This document shows, one piece after another, positions 38,314 through 48,602 of a stretch of DNA of 64,000 nt. The notes under the pieces are model-generated. The model was not told where the DNA came from and made no database searches. It saw only the letters and a list, made by a program, of their open reading frames with translations. The DNA is taken from NCBI RefSeq assembly GCF_001690495.1, contig NZ_LZGS01000034.1, positions 1 through 64,000 on the forward strand. The letters run 5' to 3'. The stretch's first letter is position 1. Each line of letters starts with the position of its first letter. A program made the translations under genes and the position numbers. Source of the stretch: Gilliamella sp. App4-10 (lineage in GTDB: Bacteria; Pseudomonadota; Gammaproteobacteria; Enterobacterales; Orbaceae).

Positions 38314-39006
38314 TTATATTTGGCCATAATAAGCATTTTTACCATGTTTGCGATAATAATGTTTATCTAACAATTCGCGTTGAATTTTTATGCCAAGATT
38401 AAGATTGCGGGTCGCTAATGCCATTGCGGCCACCTCTTCTAAAACAACAGCATTATGCACAGCATTGTCGGCAGTTGTTCCCCACGCAAAAGGACCGTGT
38501 CCGTATACCAATACGCTAGGTATCGCCATCACATCTATCGAACGTTTAACAAATTCTTCAATAATAACTTTACCAGTGTTTTGTTCGTAATCGGTTGCAA
38601 TTTCTGCGGTTGTTAACATCCGTGTACAAGGAATGTCGCCATAAAAATAATCAGCATGGGTGGTACCTAATGCGGGAATGTCTAATCCTGCTTGCGACCA
38701 TATAGTTGCATTGCGTGAGTGAGTATGAATAATACCGCCAATTTGCTCACATGCTTTATAAAGTTCAAGGTGTGTGTCGGTATCACTTGAGGGATTAAGC
38801 AGGCCTTCTACTTTATTGCCATTAAGATCAATGATAACAATATCATCAACAGTAAGCTTATCATATGCAACTCCAGATGGTTTAATGGCAATAACCCCAT
38901 TTTGCCTATCAATTTCTGACACATTACCCCAGGTAAAAGTGACAAGTTGGTAATAAGGCAGTAATAAGTTTGCGGCAAGTACGCGCTCTTTTAATAATGT
39001 AAACAT
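38314..39006 (-). CDS. araD: L-ribulose-5-phosphate 4-epimerase
   Basis: Converts L-ribulose-5-phosphate to D-xylulose-5-phosphate, feeding the pentose phosphate pathway. 230 aa (E. coli 231). Class II aldolase/epimerase motifs: [16 protein letters not shown], the zinc ligands in [22 protein letters not shown] with the active-site Asp, and C-terminal [18 protein letters not shown]. The frame opens three codons earlier (39015), but the ATG at 39006 is better spaced from AGGA. Last gene of araB-araA-araE-araD. Confidence 0.95.
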   Translation of the reverse strand: MFTLLKERVLAANLLLPYYQLVTFTWGNVSEIDRQNGVIAIKPSGVAYDKLTVDDIVIIDLNGNKVEGLLNPSSDTDTHLELYKACEQIGGIIHTHSRNATIWSQAGLDIPALGTTHADYFYGDIPCTRMLTTAEIATDYEQNTGKVIIEEFVKRSIDVMAIPSVLVYGHGPFAWGTTADNAVHNAVVLEEVAAMALATRNLNLGIKIQRELLDKHYYRKHGKNAYYGQI

Positions 39007-39099
39007 GCAAAGCATCCTATTTTTAATACAAATGAATCAAATGATAAGTAACGAAGGTTTAATTTAACTTATTGTTACTTGTTACTTATCATTTATCCT

Positions 39100-40518
39100 T
39101 TAGTGATCACCACCGATATAACGTAATTTTTTCCCTTCCATTAAGTTTTTTTCAATGCGTTCTAATGAAATATTTTTTGTTTCAGGAACAAAAAAGATAA
39201 CAATAAAAATGAACAAAATATTCATGCCGGTATATAACCAAAATGTTTGTGCGACCCCAATGTGATTTAATAATGTAAGGAAAGTTGCGCCAATAATCAT
39301 ATTGGATATCCAGTTTGTTGTCGTTGAACAAGTTACTCCAAAATCTCGACACTTGAGCGGTTGAATTTCAGAACACAGAATCCAAACTACAGGTGCTGCG
39401 CTCATTGCATACCCACCAATACACATAATGGCCATACCTACTGCCGCATAAGAAATGATTGATGATGGGTGACCATTTTCAATAAGTTGTAAGCAGATGC
39501 CTAATATAAGCGTACCAAATGCAATAATGCCGAAACCAACTTTTAAGATTGGTTTACGTCCTAATTTATCAACAGTAAAAATGGCAATAAATGTCGCTAA
39601 AACAAAAGTAAGCCCCACAATAATTGTTGCTATCATTTGTTGTTCAGTTGTTTGGAAACCAGCAAGGCTAAAAATTCTAGGTGCATAGTACATAATAATA
39701 TTCATACCAGTAAATTGTTGCATTGCTTGTAATGCCATACCAAGGTAAACGGTGCGACGTACATTTTTATTTACCTTAAATAAAGTCCATCCTTGTTGCT
39801 TTTGGGTTAAGCTATTTTTGATATCATCAAATTCTTGTTTGATTTTTTCAGGTTCTCTGCGAATCGATTTTAGTACCTGTTCTGTTTCTTGTAATCGACC
39901 TTTCGATGCAAGCCATCTAGGGCTATTAGGTAGAAAAATGACAACAATAAATAAAATAATTGCCGGCACTGAAATGATACCTAACATCATTCGCCAATTA
40001 CCTGTAAAACTAAAATAGGTATCAGACAAAAAGGCTAATAAAATCCCAATGGTCACTAACAATTGATATCCCGCTATCATTTTTCCCCGAATATGTTCGG
40101 GCGCCATTTCAGAAAGATACAGTGGCGCAGTATACGATGCGATCCCAACTGAAAACCCTAAAATGACTCGCCAAATAAGCAGCACTTCAACATTTGGCGC
40201 CATGGCGGATCCAAAACAACTTATTATAAAAAACAGGGCTCCTGCTAATAAGCTGTATTTTCTACCTAGATAAAAAGATAACCAACCATTTGATAATGCA
40301 CCCACAGCGGCACCTAACATCATCGAACTCACTACCCATCCTTGCAGTTCAGTGGTAAGTTCAAATTGAATAGTGATAAACGGTAACGCCCCAGCAATAA
40401 CGCCAATATCCAAACCAAACAATAATCCTGCCATTGCTGCCGAAAAGCCGATTAAAAATGTCATCGTTCTAGCCGAGTTTTTTGTCGTATTCATCGGTAT
40501 AGGTGTATGCATATCCAT
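39100..40518 (-). CDS. araE: Arabinose:proton symporter
   Basis: Major-facilitator sugar porter with 12 membrane segments, 472 aa, the same length as E. coli AraE and highly similar. Signatures: [65 protein letters not shown], and [19 protein letters not shown]; it ends in [20 protein letters not shown]-type Shine-Dalgarno precedes the ATG at 40518. In E. coli araE is unlinked; here it lies between araA and araD, making uptake and catabolism one unit. Confidence 0.94.
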   Translation of the reverse strand: MDMHTPIPMNTTKNSARTMTFLIGFSAAMAGLLFGLDIGVIAGALPFITIQFELTTELQGWVVSSMMLGAAVGALSNGWLSFYLGRKYSLLAGALFFIISCFGSAMAPNVEVLLIWRVILGFSVGIASYTAPLYLSEMAPEHIRGKMIAGYQLLVTIGILLAFLSDTYFSFTGNWRMMLGIISVPAIILFIVVIFLPNSPRWLASKGRLQETEQVLKSIRREPEKIKQEFDDIKNSLTQKQQGWTLFKVNKNVRRTVYLGMALQAMQQFTGMNIIMYYAPRIFSLAGFQTTEQQMIATIIVGLTFVLATFIAIFTVDKLGRKPILKVGFGIIAFGTLILGICLQLIENGHPSSIISYAAVGMAIMCIGGYAMSAAPVVWILCSEIQPLKCRDFGVTCSTTTNWISNMIIGATFLTLLNHIGVAQTFWLYTGMNILFIFIVIFFVPETKNISLERIEKNLMEGKKLRYIGGDH

Positions 40519-40595
40519 CTATTTACCCCCATTAATTCTGTATTGTTAACAATAATTGGCAACAACAAACCCAATTATCAGCTTAAACTATTCAG

Positions 40596-42104
40596 TTAAG
40601 CATAAGGATGACAATAGGCAATTTCGTTCCAACGCAACTCATTTCTGAAGTGATTAATGTCTGTTTCATCATCAATGACTAATAATTCAATATTATGAAG
40701 TTGTGCATAGAGTCTAAAATAGTCCATTGATAGTGCTTGGGTATACACGGAGTGGTGTGCTGCTCCAGCTAAAATCCACGCTTCGGCAGACACCTCTAAC
40801 GATGGTTTAGTTTTCCAAACAGCGCAGGCAACCGGTAATTTTGGCAATGGTTGTGGCTGTTTAACGGTTTCTAATGCATTTGTGACCAGTCTAAAACGGT
40901 TGCCCATATCAATTAAACTCGCATTGATGGCAAACCCCGGTTTAGCAGCAAAAATAAGGCGTGCAGGATCCGCTTTATTACCAATTTCTAATGGTTGAAT
41001 ATCTAGCAATGGTTTAACATCATCATCGACAATAGATGGACAGACTTCTAACATATGTGACCCAATCACCAGTTCATTACCTTTGGTGAAATCATAAGTG
41101 TAATCTTCCATAAATGCGGTACCACCTGATAGGCCTTTTGCCATCACTTTTAGGGTTCGAAGCAACGCAGATGTTTTCCAGTCGCCCTCAGCAGCAAAAC
41201 CGTAGCCTTTTGCCATTAATCGCTGAACAGCCAGTCCCGGCAACTGAGCCATACCGTGCAAATCTTCAAAAGTTGTGGTAAATGCCGTATACCCTCCTTG
41301 CTCCAGGAATCGCTCAATACCCAATTCTATTCTTGCTGCATCGATTAGATTTTGACGTTTTGCACCATTGATTTGAGCAACAGGGCTAATTTGATATAGT
41401 GCTTCATATTCATCAATTAATTGTGCGACATCTGTGTCACTAACAGCATTAATAACAGACACCAAATCACCCACCGCATGAGTATTGACAGAGTAACCAA
41501 ATTTAATTTGTGCCGACACTTTATTACCTTCTGTTACAGCAACTTCACGCATATTGTCACCAAAGCGAACCACTTTCATATTTTTTTCTGCATTGATAGC
41601 CACACAAACTCTCATCCATTGTGCGATTTTCTCGTGCACAGTTTTGTCTTTCCAATAGCCAGTTACAATTGAATGAATAAGGCGCATACGTGAACCAATA
41701 AATCCAAATTCGCGCCCACCATGCGCTGTTTGATTGAGATTCATAAAATCCATATCCATTGAATCCCAAGGCACCTGTTCGTTAAATTGCGTATGAAGTT
41801 GCAGCAAAGGTTTTTGTAAATGTGTTAAGCCCCTTATCCACATCTTTGCGGGCGAAAACGTATGCAGCCAAGTGATCAAACCAACACATTTAGGCGAATA
41901 GTTAACTTCTTGGCATAATGTATAAATATCATCAGGTTTCGTTGCCAATGGTTTAAGCACAATTTTTACGGGTAAATTAGCGTGTTGATTAAAATAATCT
42001 GTTACCAATTGAATATTTTTTTTAATTTGTTCAAGTGTCTGATGTCCATAAAGATGTTGACTACCGGCAACAAACCAAATTTCAGCTTCGTTATAAATAA
42101 ACAT
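40596..42104 (-). CDS. araA: L-arabinose isomerase
   Basis: Isomerises L-arabinose to L-ribulose; Mn-dependent. 502 aa (E. coli 500). N-terminal [32 protein letters not shown], the active-site segment [18 protein letters not shown], and [14 protein letters not shown] are family hallmarks. An in-frame ATG at 42140 would add 12 residues, but AAGGAG directly precedes the ATG at 42104. It follows araB by 37 bp. Confidence 0.96.
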   Translation of the reverse strand: MFIYNEAEIWFVAGSQHLYGHQTLEQIKKNIQLVTDYFNQHANLPVKIVLKPLATKPDDIYTLCQEVNYSPKCVGLITWLHTFSPAKMWIRGLTHLQKPLLQLHTQFNEQVPWDSMDMDFMNLNQTAHGGREFGFIGSRMRLIHSIVTGYWKDKTVHEKIAQWMRVCVAINAEKNMKVVRFGDNMREVAVTEGNKVSAQIKFGYSVNTHAVGDLVSVINAVSDTDVAQLIDEYEALYQISPVAQINGAKRQNLIDAARIELGIERFLEQGGYTAFTTTFEDLHGMAQLPGLAVQRLMAKGYGFAAEGDWKTSALLRTLKVMAKGLSGGTAFMEDYTYDFTKGNELVIGSHMLEVCPSIVDDDVKPLLDIQPLEIGNKADPARLIFAAKPGFAINASLIDMGNRFRLVTNALETVKQPQPLPKLPVACAVWKTKPSLEVSAEAWILAGAAHHSVYTQALSMDYFRLYAQLHNIELLVIDDETDINHFRNELRWNEIAYCHPYA

Positions 42105-42141
42105 TATGGTCTCCTTCAAAATTTTATCGCTAGGGCACAAA

Positions 42142-43803
42142 CTAAAGATAATAGTTAGGTTCGCAAGTCGCTGACCAAACTAAATACTTTTCATACAGTT
42201 GTTGATATTTTGCTACCCGGTCAGCATTAGGCATAAAAGTGATTTCGATCTGACTAGACATAACTTTTTGCGCGGTTGGAATGTCTGGGTAGAGATTGGC
42301 AGAAACAGCCGCAAAAATGGCAGCACCAAGTGCACAACACTGTTCGGAATTAACGACTTTTAAGGGACGATTCATCACATCTGCACAAACTTGCATAATC
42401 ACAGGCGATTTTTTGGCGATGCCACCTAAAGCAACAATATTATTTACCGGCACATGCTGATTAATAAAACATTCCATAATCGCTCTTGCCCCAAATGCGG
42501 TAGATAAGATCAATCCACCAAATATCGTTAAAGCGTCGGTCGAAATAGTTAAATTGGTCATAACACCTTTAAGTCTTTGATTTGCATAAGGCGTTCTGCG
42601 ACCATTGAACCAATCAAGAATCACTGGAATATTGTCTAGATTTGGATTTTGTGACCATTGTATAGCCAATTGATGCAATAATTGCTGTTTTAGTTGTTCA
42701 ATATTTAATTGCAATTCGGGCGATTGTATTGCTAACTGATCAAGTGGCCAACTAAGTAACTTTTGATACCATGCATAAATATCACCAAACGCCGACTGCC
42801 CAGCTTCAAGCCCAATATAATTGGCCATCACACTACCATCAACTTGACCACAAATACCTTTGATAGCACGATCTTTAATGACATTTCGTTCAGCCAATAA
42901 AATATCGCACGTGGATGTACCAATTACCTTTACCAAAGTATAAGGTTCAGCGCCGGCACCGACTGCCCCCATATGACAATCAAACGCACCGCCGGCAATA
43001 ACAACTGATGGTGGTAAACCTAATTTTTTAGCCCATATTGGGGTTAAGGTGCCAACTTTTTCCTCGGCAGTATACGTGTCTTTAAATAGTGGGTATGGCA
43101 GTGCATTAACTAATGACTCGTCAAGTTTTTCAAAAAATGCATAAGGTGGCAATCCCCCCCATTGTTCGCTCCAAAAACATTTATGACCAGCAGCACATCG
43201 ACCTCGCTTTATCTTACTTGGTGCTGTTGTACCTGATAATAAAGCCGGTACCCAATCACATAATTCAACCCATGAAGAGGACGCTTTCTTTACTGCATTA
43301 TCTTGACCAAAAATATGCATGATTTTTGCCCAAAACCATTCAGATGAATATACGCCACCACAATACGCCAAGTACTTAGAATAAGGTTCTGTTGCACACA
43401 GCTGATTGATAACTTCAGCTTCATTTACTGCAGTATGATCTTTCCACAAAATAAACATCGCATTGGGATTATTCATAAATTCTGGTTTTAAAGCTAAAAC
43501 ATCACCATTTTCATCGATCGGTGCTGGTGTTGAACCGGTTGAATCAACACCAATGGCAACAACATAGTTAACATCAGTGTTAAGTTGTTTGACGACAGAT
43601 TGAATAGCTTGTGTCATTGATTCAATATAATCAAGAGGATGGTGTCTAAATTGATTTTTTTTAGGATCACAAAACAACCCTTTTGCCCAACGAGGATAAT
43701 AGACAACATCGGTGGCTAATTCCTGACCATTTTGACAATTAACCGCCAAAGCCCTGACAGAGTCACTACCAAAATCTAACCCAATTGCTATTTTTTTACT
43801 CAT
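42142..43803 (-). CDS. araB: Ribulokinase
   Basis: Phosphorylates L-ribulose with ATP. 553 aa (E. coli 566), FGGY kinase fold: the N-terminal phosphate loop [54 protein letters not shown], and C-terminal [26 protein letters not shown] at 43803 with GAGGTG upstream is preferred over the ATG at 43818. First gene of the ara operon, divergent from araC. Confidence 0.96.
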   Translation of the reverse strand: MSKKIAIGLDFGSDSVRALAVNCQNGQELATDVVYYPRWAKGLFCDPKKNQFRHHPLDYIESMTQAIQSVVKQLNTDVNYVVAIGVDSTGSTPAPIDENGDVLALKPEFMNNPNAMFILWKDHTAVNEAEVINQLCATEPYSKYLAYCGGVYSSEWFWAKIMHIFGQDNAVKKASSSWVELCDWVPALLSGTTAPSKIKRGRCAAGHKCFWSEQWGGLPPYAFFEKLDESLVNALPYPLFKDTYTAEEKVGTLTPIWAKKLGLPPSVVIAGGAFDCHMGAVGAGAEPYTLVKVIGTSTCDILLAERNVIKDRAIKGICGQVDGSVMANYIGLEAGQSAFGDIYAWYQKLLSWPLDQLAIQSPELQLNIEQLKQQLLHQLAIQWSQNPNLDNIPVILDWFNGRRTPYANQRLKGVMTNLTISTDALTIFGGLILSTAFGARAIMECFINQHVPVNNIVALGGIAKKSPVIMQVCADVMNRPLKVVNSEQCCALGAAIFAAVSANLYPDIPTAQKVMSSQIEITFMPNADRVAKYQQLYEKYLVWSATCEPNYYL

Positions 43804-44007
43804 CCAATTACACCTCACACACTTGTTAGTATGGATTTTTTTGGAAGAATAATTAATTTAACTTCAAATAAGTAGGTAATTTACTGCTAAAAATATAGAC
43901 AATTCTGTCTAGATAATTTGTTTTGTGATAAAGATCTCACAATTAATACTATTCAAAAAAAAATTTTATGTAAAAATAAAAAATGTATAAGAATTAGGAA
44001 GTAATAG
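43804..44007. promoter_or_regulatory. araB/araC divergent regulatory region
   Basis: 204 bp between divergent araB and araC, where AraC sites and CRP control are expected. Two direct copies of TAGA(C/T)AATT at 43896-43904 and 43910-43918 (14-bp spacing) are candidate AraC half-sites, though E. coli half-sites are spaced 21 bp. TTGTGA-N8-TCACAA at 43923-43942 resembles a CRP site with an eight- rather than six-base centre. Neither is certain. Confidence 0.45.
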
Positions 44008-44919
44008 ATGAGTAATGTGCAGCAAAATGATCCTTTACTACCGGACTATTCATTTAATGTCCATCTTGTATCTGGATTAACACCGATCGAAAAGTCGGGT
44101 AAATTTGATTTTTTTATAGATCGCCCAAAAGGATTAAATGGTTATATCATCAATCTGACCTATGCAGGTCAAGGCACGATATACCGCAATAATGATTCAT
44201 TTAACTGTCATCCTGGCGATTTTGTACTTTTTCCACCTAAAGAACCGCATCTTTATGGCCGTAAAGAGGATGAAAGTAACTGGTTTCATTTTTGGATCTA
44301 TTTCAAACCAAGATCTACATGGAAATATTTACTCTCTTGGGAAAACCGCATAGAAAACACCGGATTTTATCGCCCCAATATCAAAGTAAAAAAAGAACTA
44401 GAACAACTATTTATTAAAATTGTCGAAATAGGACAATCCACCTCGATCTATTCAGAAAATTTAGCGATGAGCATGTTAGAACAATTTTTGATAAGACGAG
44501 CACAAGAAACATCCAACATATCTTCTAAAGACATTGATATAAGGGTGTTACAGGTTTGTAATTATTTGATTGATACCTTAGATGAAAACGAATTTATGTT
44601 AGATAACGTCGCACAAAAAGTGTGTTTATCTGCATCACGAATTTCACATATTTTTAAAGATCAGATGGGAATGTCAATTGGCGAGTGGCGGCAAGAACAA
44701 CGAATAAGCCGTGCAAAAATATTATTACAAACCACAAATATGAGTATTGCCAATATTGGTCGATCAATTGGGTTTGAAGACCAGCTATATTTTTCGCGTA
44801 TATTCAAAAAAAGAATCGGACTTAGTCCACAAAAATATCGCAATAGTAGCCAAGAACAACATGAAAGGAAAATTAAAGACATTAATTCGCTTGCTCTATA
44901 CGATAAAATAACCAAATAG
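44008..44919 (+). CDS. araC: Arabinose operon regulator AraC
   Basis: A 303-aa regulator (E. coli 292). The N-terminal cupin sugar-binding/dimerisation domain contains PLLPDYSFNVHLVSGLTPI, RPKGLNGYIINLTYAGQG and HPGDFVLFPPKEPHLYGR. The C-terminal domain carries two helix-turn-helix motifs (LDNVAQKVCLSASRISHIFKDQMG; SIANIGRSIGFEDQLYFSRIFKKRIGLSPQKYR). Divergence from araB confirms identity. AGGAAG precedes the ATG. The C-terminal tail after KYRNSS is longer than in E. coli. Confidence 0.95.
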   Translation: MSNVQQNDPLLPDYSFNVHLVSGLTPIEKSGKFDFFIDRPKGLNGYIINLTYAGQGTIYRNNDSFNCHPGDFVLFPPKEPHLYGRKEDESNWFHFWIYFKPRSTWKYLLSWENRIENTGFYRPNIKVKKELEQLFIKIVEIGQSTSIYSENLAMSMLEQFLIRRAQETSNISSKDIDIRVLQVCNYLIDTLDENEFMLDNVAQKVCLSASRISHIFKDQMGMSIGEWRQEQRISRAKILLQTTNMSIANIGRSIGFEDQLYFSRIFKKRIGLSPQKYRNSSQEQHERKIKDINSLALYDKITK

Positions 44920-45380
44920 CAGAATTGGTATAAAACTTAATAATCTTGCTAAATATGGCTATTGAGTTTTAAAAAAAGGGCAAACTATATAGCTTATCCT
45001 CATATTATTTGCAGTAATTTGAGAAAAGACTGTAATAAATATATACAAACAGCAAGATTATCCCCTTATCTGTTTTTAGACGATTATTTCAATCATAAGA
45101 AGATAAAAATTTATTTTTTCAACATATTAAATTTTATGTCTCAATCATTTATCAAATTATAATTAGATTTATCTGAAATTTTTCCTTAATCAACACAGGA
45201 ATGGAACAACTGAACAATCAAATACAACCTAATGATAATTTTTTTTAGTAATAGATATCTTCTAGTGAAATGGTATTTTCACTTAAACGGAGATATTTGC
45301 AATTAAAACAAACAATTGTTTATAAAAATACCGTTCAATAAGGTTACATTATTGGGCAAAAAATAAATTAATATTAAAAA
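44920..45380. other. Intergenic region, no supported gene
   Basis: About 460 bp of AT-rich DNA between araC and the btsT terminator. A TTG-initiated 66-codon frame at 44962-45162 has no similarity or ribosome-binding site and is not called. GGTATTTT near 45270 and AAAATACC near 45328 are a loose inverted repeat. Confidence 0.45.
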
Positions 45381-45414
45381 CAATAGGATACCTTATTGAT
45401 TTGGTATCCTATTG
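45381..45414 (-). terminator. btsT terminator
   Basis: CAATAGGATACC (45381-45392) and GGTATCCTATTG (45403-45414) are perfect 12-bp arms. Read on the minus strand the hairpin follows the btsT stop by 7 bp and is followed by TTTTTAAT. Confidence 0.85.
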
Positions 45415-45421
45415 ATTACAG

Positions 45422-47569
45422 CTAGTGTGACATTGACGTTTTAACACCACCTTTAGGAATTGGTACGTAAACGGTTTCTTTATCGGTTCTTTGTTTATTA
45501 TTATGTGCTTTCAGTGCCGTTTTAATACCAAAGAAAATAATACTGTAAACAACCAATAAGAATAAAACACTTAACCCTGCATTGGTATAATTATTAATGA
45601 CAATATGGTGCATGTTATCGATTTGTTGTGGCATTAAATCACTACCTTCAGCAATTCGACGATTATATTCATTCGCTAAATAGAAGAAACCTTCTAATTG
45701 AGGATCTTGACTAAATAACTTCAATGCTAATGCCCATGTGGTACAAATTAACAACCACATAGCAGGAATGATTGTTACCCAAATATATTGAGCACGTTTC
45801 ATTTTGATTAATACAACGGTTGCTAAAACTAACGCAACCGCAGCTAGCATTTGGTTAGAGATACCAAATAGTGGCCACAAGCTCTTAACACCGCCTAATG
45901 GATCAACCACACCTTGATAGAGTAAATAACCCCATAAACCCACACAACCTAAAGTGCCAATAAAGCCAGCAATAAGAGAGTCTGTTTTTTTCAAAAATGG
46001 CACAAAATTACCTAGTAAATCTTGCAACATGAAGCGACCAGACCGAGTGCCTGCATCAAGAGCAGTTAAAATAAATAGTGCTTCAAACAAAATACCAAAA
46101 TGGTACCAAAAGCCCATATTTGCACCAGGTAGGATTTGATGAAATACGTGCGCAATACCTACGGCTAATGTTGGTGCCCCACCAGCACGATTTAAAACTG
46201 AGGGTTCACCAATGTCTTTTGCGGTTTGGATAATTTCTTCAGGCGAAATAACAAATCCCCAAGAACTCACTGTTGCTGCGGCATGGGCTGTCACATCTTG
46301 TAATTGAGCCATAATCATGGGCGCATCTGCGGTGCCAAGTCGATGTAGATCTGGCATAGTAACGCCTAACGCTGCAGGTGGCGTATTCATTGCAAAATAC
46401 AGACCTGGCTCAATGATTGACGCGGCCACTAAAGCCATCATTGCAACAAATGATTCCATCAACATTGCACCATAACCAATAAAACGCGCGTCGTTTTCAT
46501 TGGCAAGTAATTTTGGTGTAGTACCTGATGCAATTAAAGCGTGGAAACCAGAAACGGCGCCACAAGCGATGGTAATAAATAAAAACGGGAATAATGTGCC
46601 TTTCCAAACTGGTCCTGTACCATCAACATATTGTGTAATTTCTGGCATTTTTAAATCAGGATTTAAAATAACAATACCAATAGCTAAACCAACAATCACC
46701 CCAATTTTTAGGAATGTGGCTAAATAATCACGTGGAGCTAAAATTAACCACACAGGTAACATGGCAGAAACTAAGGCATAACCAACCAATACATAAGTGA
46801 TAGTTGTTGCTTTAAAGGTTAAAGCCGGTCCCCAATATACATCATGTGCAATAACCCCACCAAACCAGATAGATAAGACAAGTAACACAATACCAATAAT
46901 TGAAACTTCGGCTACTCGGCCTGGCCTAATAAATCGCATATAGATTCCCATAAATAAAGCGATTGGTACCGTTGAGCAAACTGTAAAAACGCCCCATGGA
47001 CTTTCAGCTAAGGCCTTAACAACAATTAGTGCTAATACCGCTAAAATGATTAACATAATCAAAAAGCAACCAAACAGGGCAATAGTTCCTGGTATAGGCC
47101 CCATTTCTTCTTTGATCATTTCACCTAAAGATGAACCATTACGTCGAGAAGATAAAAATAGCACCATAAAGTCTTGCACCGCACCGGCAAAAACCACACC
47201 TGCAAGTAGCCAAAGTGTGCCAGGTAAATAACCCACTTGCGCCGCAAGTACTGGCCCGACTAAAGGACCAGCGCCTGCAATTGCCGCAAAATGATGCCCA
47301 AATAATACATATTTATTTGTTGGGACATAATTTAAACCATCATTATTAATGACAGCTGGCGTTGCACGAGTTGGATCTAATTGCATCACTCTTTTAGCTA
47401 TATACAGGCTATAATATCGATATGCGACCAAGTAAATCGAAACCGCTGCTGCAACAACCCATAGCGCACTAATATGTTCACCTCGCCGCAGCGCTATAAC
47501 TGCTAGGCAGCATGCACCAACTAAAGCTAAGATGAACCATAGAATATGTTTACATACTTTATTATTCAT
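45422..47569 (-). CDS. btsT: Pyruvate/H+ symporter of the CstA family
   Basis: A 715-aa membrane protein with about 16-18 hydrophobic segments, closely matching E. coli BtsT (YjiY), the high-affinity pyruvate transporter, rather than CstA. Identity runs from RRGEHISALWVVAA through NYVPTNKYVLFGHHFAAIAGAGPLVGPVLAAQ and SSRRNGSSLGEMIKEEMGP to the tail RTDKETVYVPIPKGGVK. Specific clues are length and the C-terminal tail. The adjacent BtsS/BtsR genes, which activate btsT in E. coli in response to pyruvate, strengthen the assignment. An AGAGA-type Shine-Dalgarno precedes the ATG. Confidence 0.93.
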   Translation of the reverse strand: MNNKVCKHILWFILALVGACCLAVIALRRGEHISALWVVAAAVSIYLVAYRYYSLYIAKRVMQLDPTRATPAVINNDGLNYVPTNKYVLFGHHFAAIAGAGPLVGPVLAAQVGYLPGTLWLLAGVVFAGAVQDFMVLFLSSRRNGSSLGEMIKEEMGPIPGTIALFGCFLIMLIILAVLALIVVKALAESPWGVFTVCSTVPIALFMGIYMRFIRPGRVAEVSIIGIVLLVLSIWFGGVIAHDVYWGPALTFKATTITYVLVGYALVSAMLPVWLILAPRDYLATFLKIGVIVGLAIGIVILNPDLKMPEITQYVDGTGPVWKGTLFPFLFITIACGAVSGFHALIASGTTPKLLANENDARFIGYGAMLMESFVAMMALVAASIIEPGLYFAMNTPPAALGVTMPDLHRLGTADAPMIMAQLQDVTAHAAATVSSWGFVISPEEIIQTAKDIGEPSVLNRAGGAPTLAVGIAHVFHQILPGANMGFWYHFGILFEALFILTALDAGTRSGRFMLQDLLGNFVPFLKKTDSLIAGFIGTLGCVGLWGYLLYQGVVDPLGGVKSLWPLFGISNQMLAAVALVLATVVLIKMKRAQYIWVTIIPAMWLLICTTWALALKLFSQDPQLEGFFYLANEYNRRIAEGSDLMPQQIDNMHHIVINNYTNAGLSVLFLLVVYSIIFFGIKTALKAHNNKQRTDKETVYVPIPKGGVKTSMSH

Positions 47570-47710
47570 AATGATTCTCTTTGTGATTGATAAGATTAAT
47601 TAGTTTGATATTTAATACCATAATGCATATTGCAAAAAACTTGTGTCTCATAACATAATAAAATTTAACATGTTATTGTCATTATTGTGTAGTTATTTTT
47701 TACACACAGT

Positions 47711-47824
47711 TAAGGTGGTAAATACCAATTAAAGGTCTTTTTATGCTCAAGCGTATAGTAATTTTTTACTTTTAAGAATGGTAATAGTATTTATCTTATA
47801 GGCTAGATTAGGTGGTTGAGTGGT
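47711..47824 (-). promoter_or_regulatory. Candidate BtsR binding sites upstream of btsT
   Basis: On the minus strand ACCACTCA (47824-47817) matches the E. coli BtsR motif ACC(G/A)CT(C/T)A, directly followed by ACCACCTA (47816-47809). A related ACCACCTTA occurs at 47719-47711, about 140 bp before the btsT start. The arrangement of two ACC-type octamers next to each other differs from the spaced direct repeat in E. coli, so the site assignment is tentative. Confidence 0.5.
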
Positions 47825-47882
47825 TAAAATTAGCGAATTAGCGGTAAAAAAACAGCAATAAAACAAAGAACTTTTGCGTTGG

Positions 47883-48602
47883 TTATAAACCCAAACTCTC
47901 TTTAAATGGTTTTAAATAACGACGGCTAATCGGCACAGAAACATCATTAATAAGAATGACATCAACACCACCAGTTTGATTGAAGCGAATTTCTTTAATT
48001 TTTTTTAGATTAATCAGATATTGCCGATGACACCGAACAAAGGGAGTTTTATCCTCCAGTGTTTTTAAGGTTAGTTCAGTCCGATACTCATTATTTGTTT
48101 GATTAAATACATAAATGCCACTTATTTTAGAGGTCACATAAAGTACATCATCAAGATTTAATAAGTAAATTCGGTTATGCCCAATGCATGGAATGTATTT
48201 CAAGGTTTGATTAACACCGTCTAATTGATTAATACTCCCTGAAAAACAATGATTATGCAGACGTTGCAAGGTTTTATTTAAACGTTCTTGTTCTACTGGT
48301 TTGAGTAAATAATCAAAGGCTTGTTCTTCGAAGGCTTTAACCGCAAATTCACCATAAGCCGTTAAAAATACAATCCTTGGCATAGTTTCAGGATCTAGCA
48401 TTGATAGCATTTCAATGCCGTTGATTTTGGGCATTTGAATATCTAGAAATACGACATCAGGTTGACGTCGATGAATCTCACGAATCGCTTCTATAGCGTT
48501 ATTACATTCAGCAACAATACAAATTTCGGGATCTGTTTCAAGCAAGCAGCGTAGATTTTCGCGTGCAGGTAATTCATCATCAACAATAATAACGTTTAAC
48601 AT
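47883..48602 (-). CDS. btsR: LytTR-family response regulator BtsR
   Basis: A 239-aa response regulator. The receiver domain has the acidic pair in IIVDDELPAR, the phospho-acceptor in VVFLDIQMPKING (Asp54-type), and the conserved Thr/Lys in FLTAYGEF and YLLKPVEQ. The C-terminal LytTR DNA-binding domain contains IYVFNQTNNEYRTELTLK and FVRCHRQYLINLKKIKEI. It overlaps btsS by seven bases, so translation is coupled. Predicted to activate btsT downstream on the same strand. Confidence 0.94.
   Translation of the reverse strand: MLNVIIVDDELPARENLRCLLETDPEICIVAECNNAIEAIREIHRRQPDVVFLDIQMPKINGIEMLSMLDPETMPRIVFLTAYGEFAVKAFEEQAFDYLLKPVEQERLNKTLQRLHNHCFSGSINQLDGVNQTLKYIPCIGHNRIYLLNLDDVLYVTSKISGIYVFNQTNNEYRTELTLKTLEDKTPFVRCHRQYLINLKKIKEIRFNQTGGVDVILINDVSVPISRRYLKPFKESLGL

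Noticed and set aside
43923-43942. TTGTGA-N8-TCACAA as a CRP site for araB
   Set aside because: CRP needs a six-base centre; this has eight. I list it only as a candidate within the regulatory region, not as a CRP site.
44962-45162. A 66-codon TTG-initiated ORF after araC
   Set aside because: Low-complexity, AT-rich, no ribosome-binding site and no recognisable similarity.
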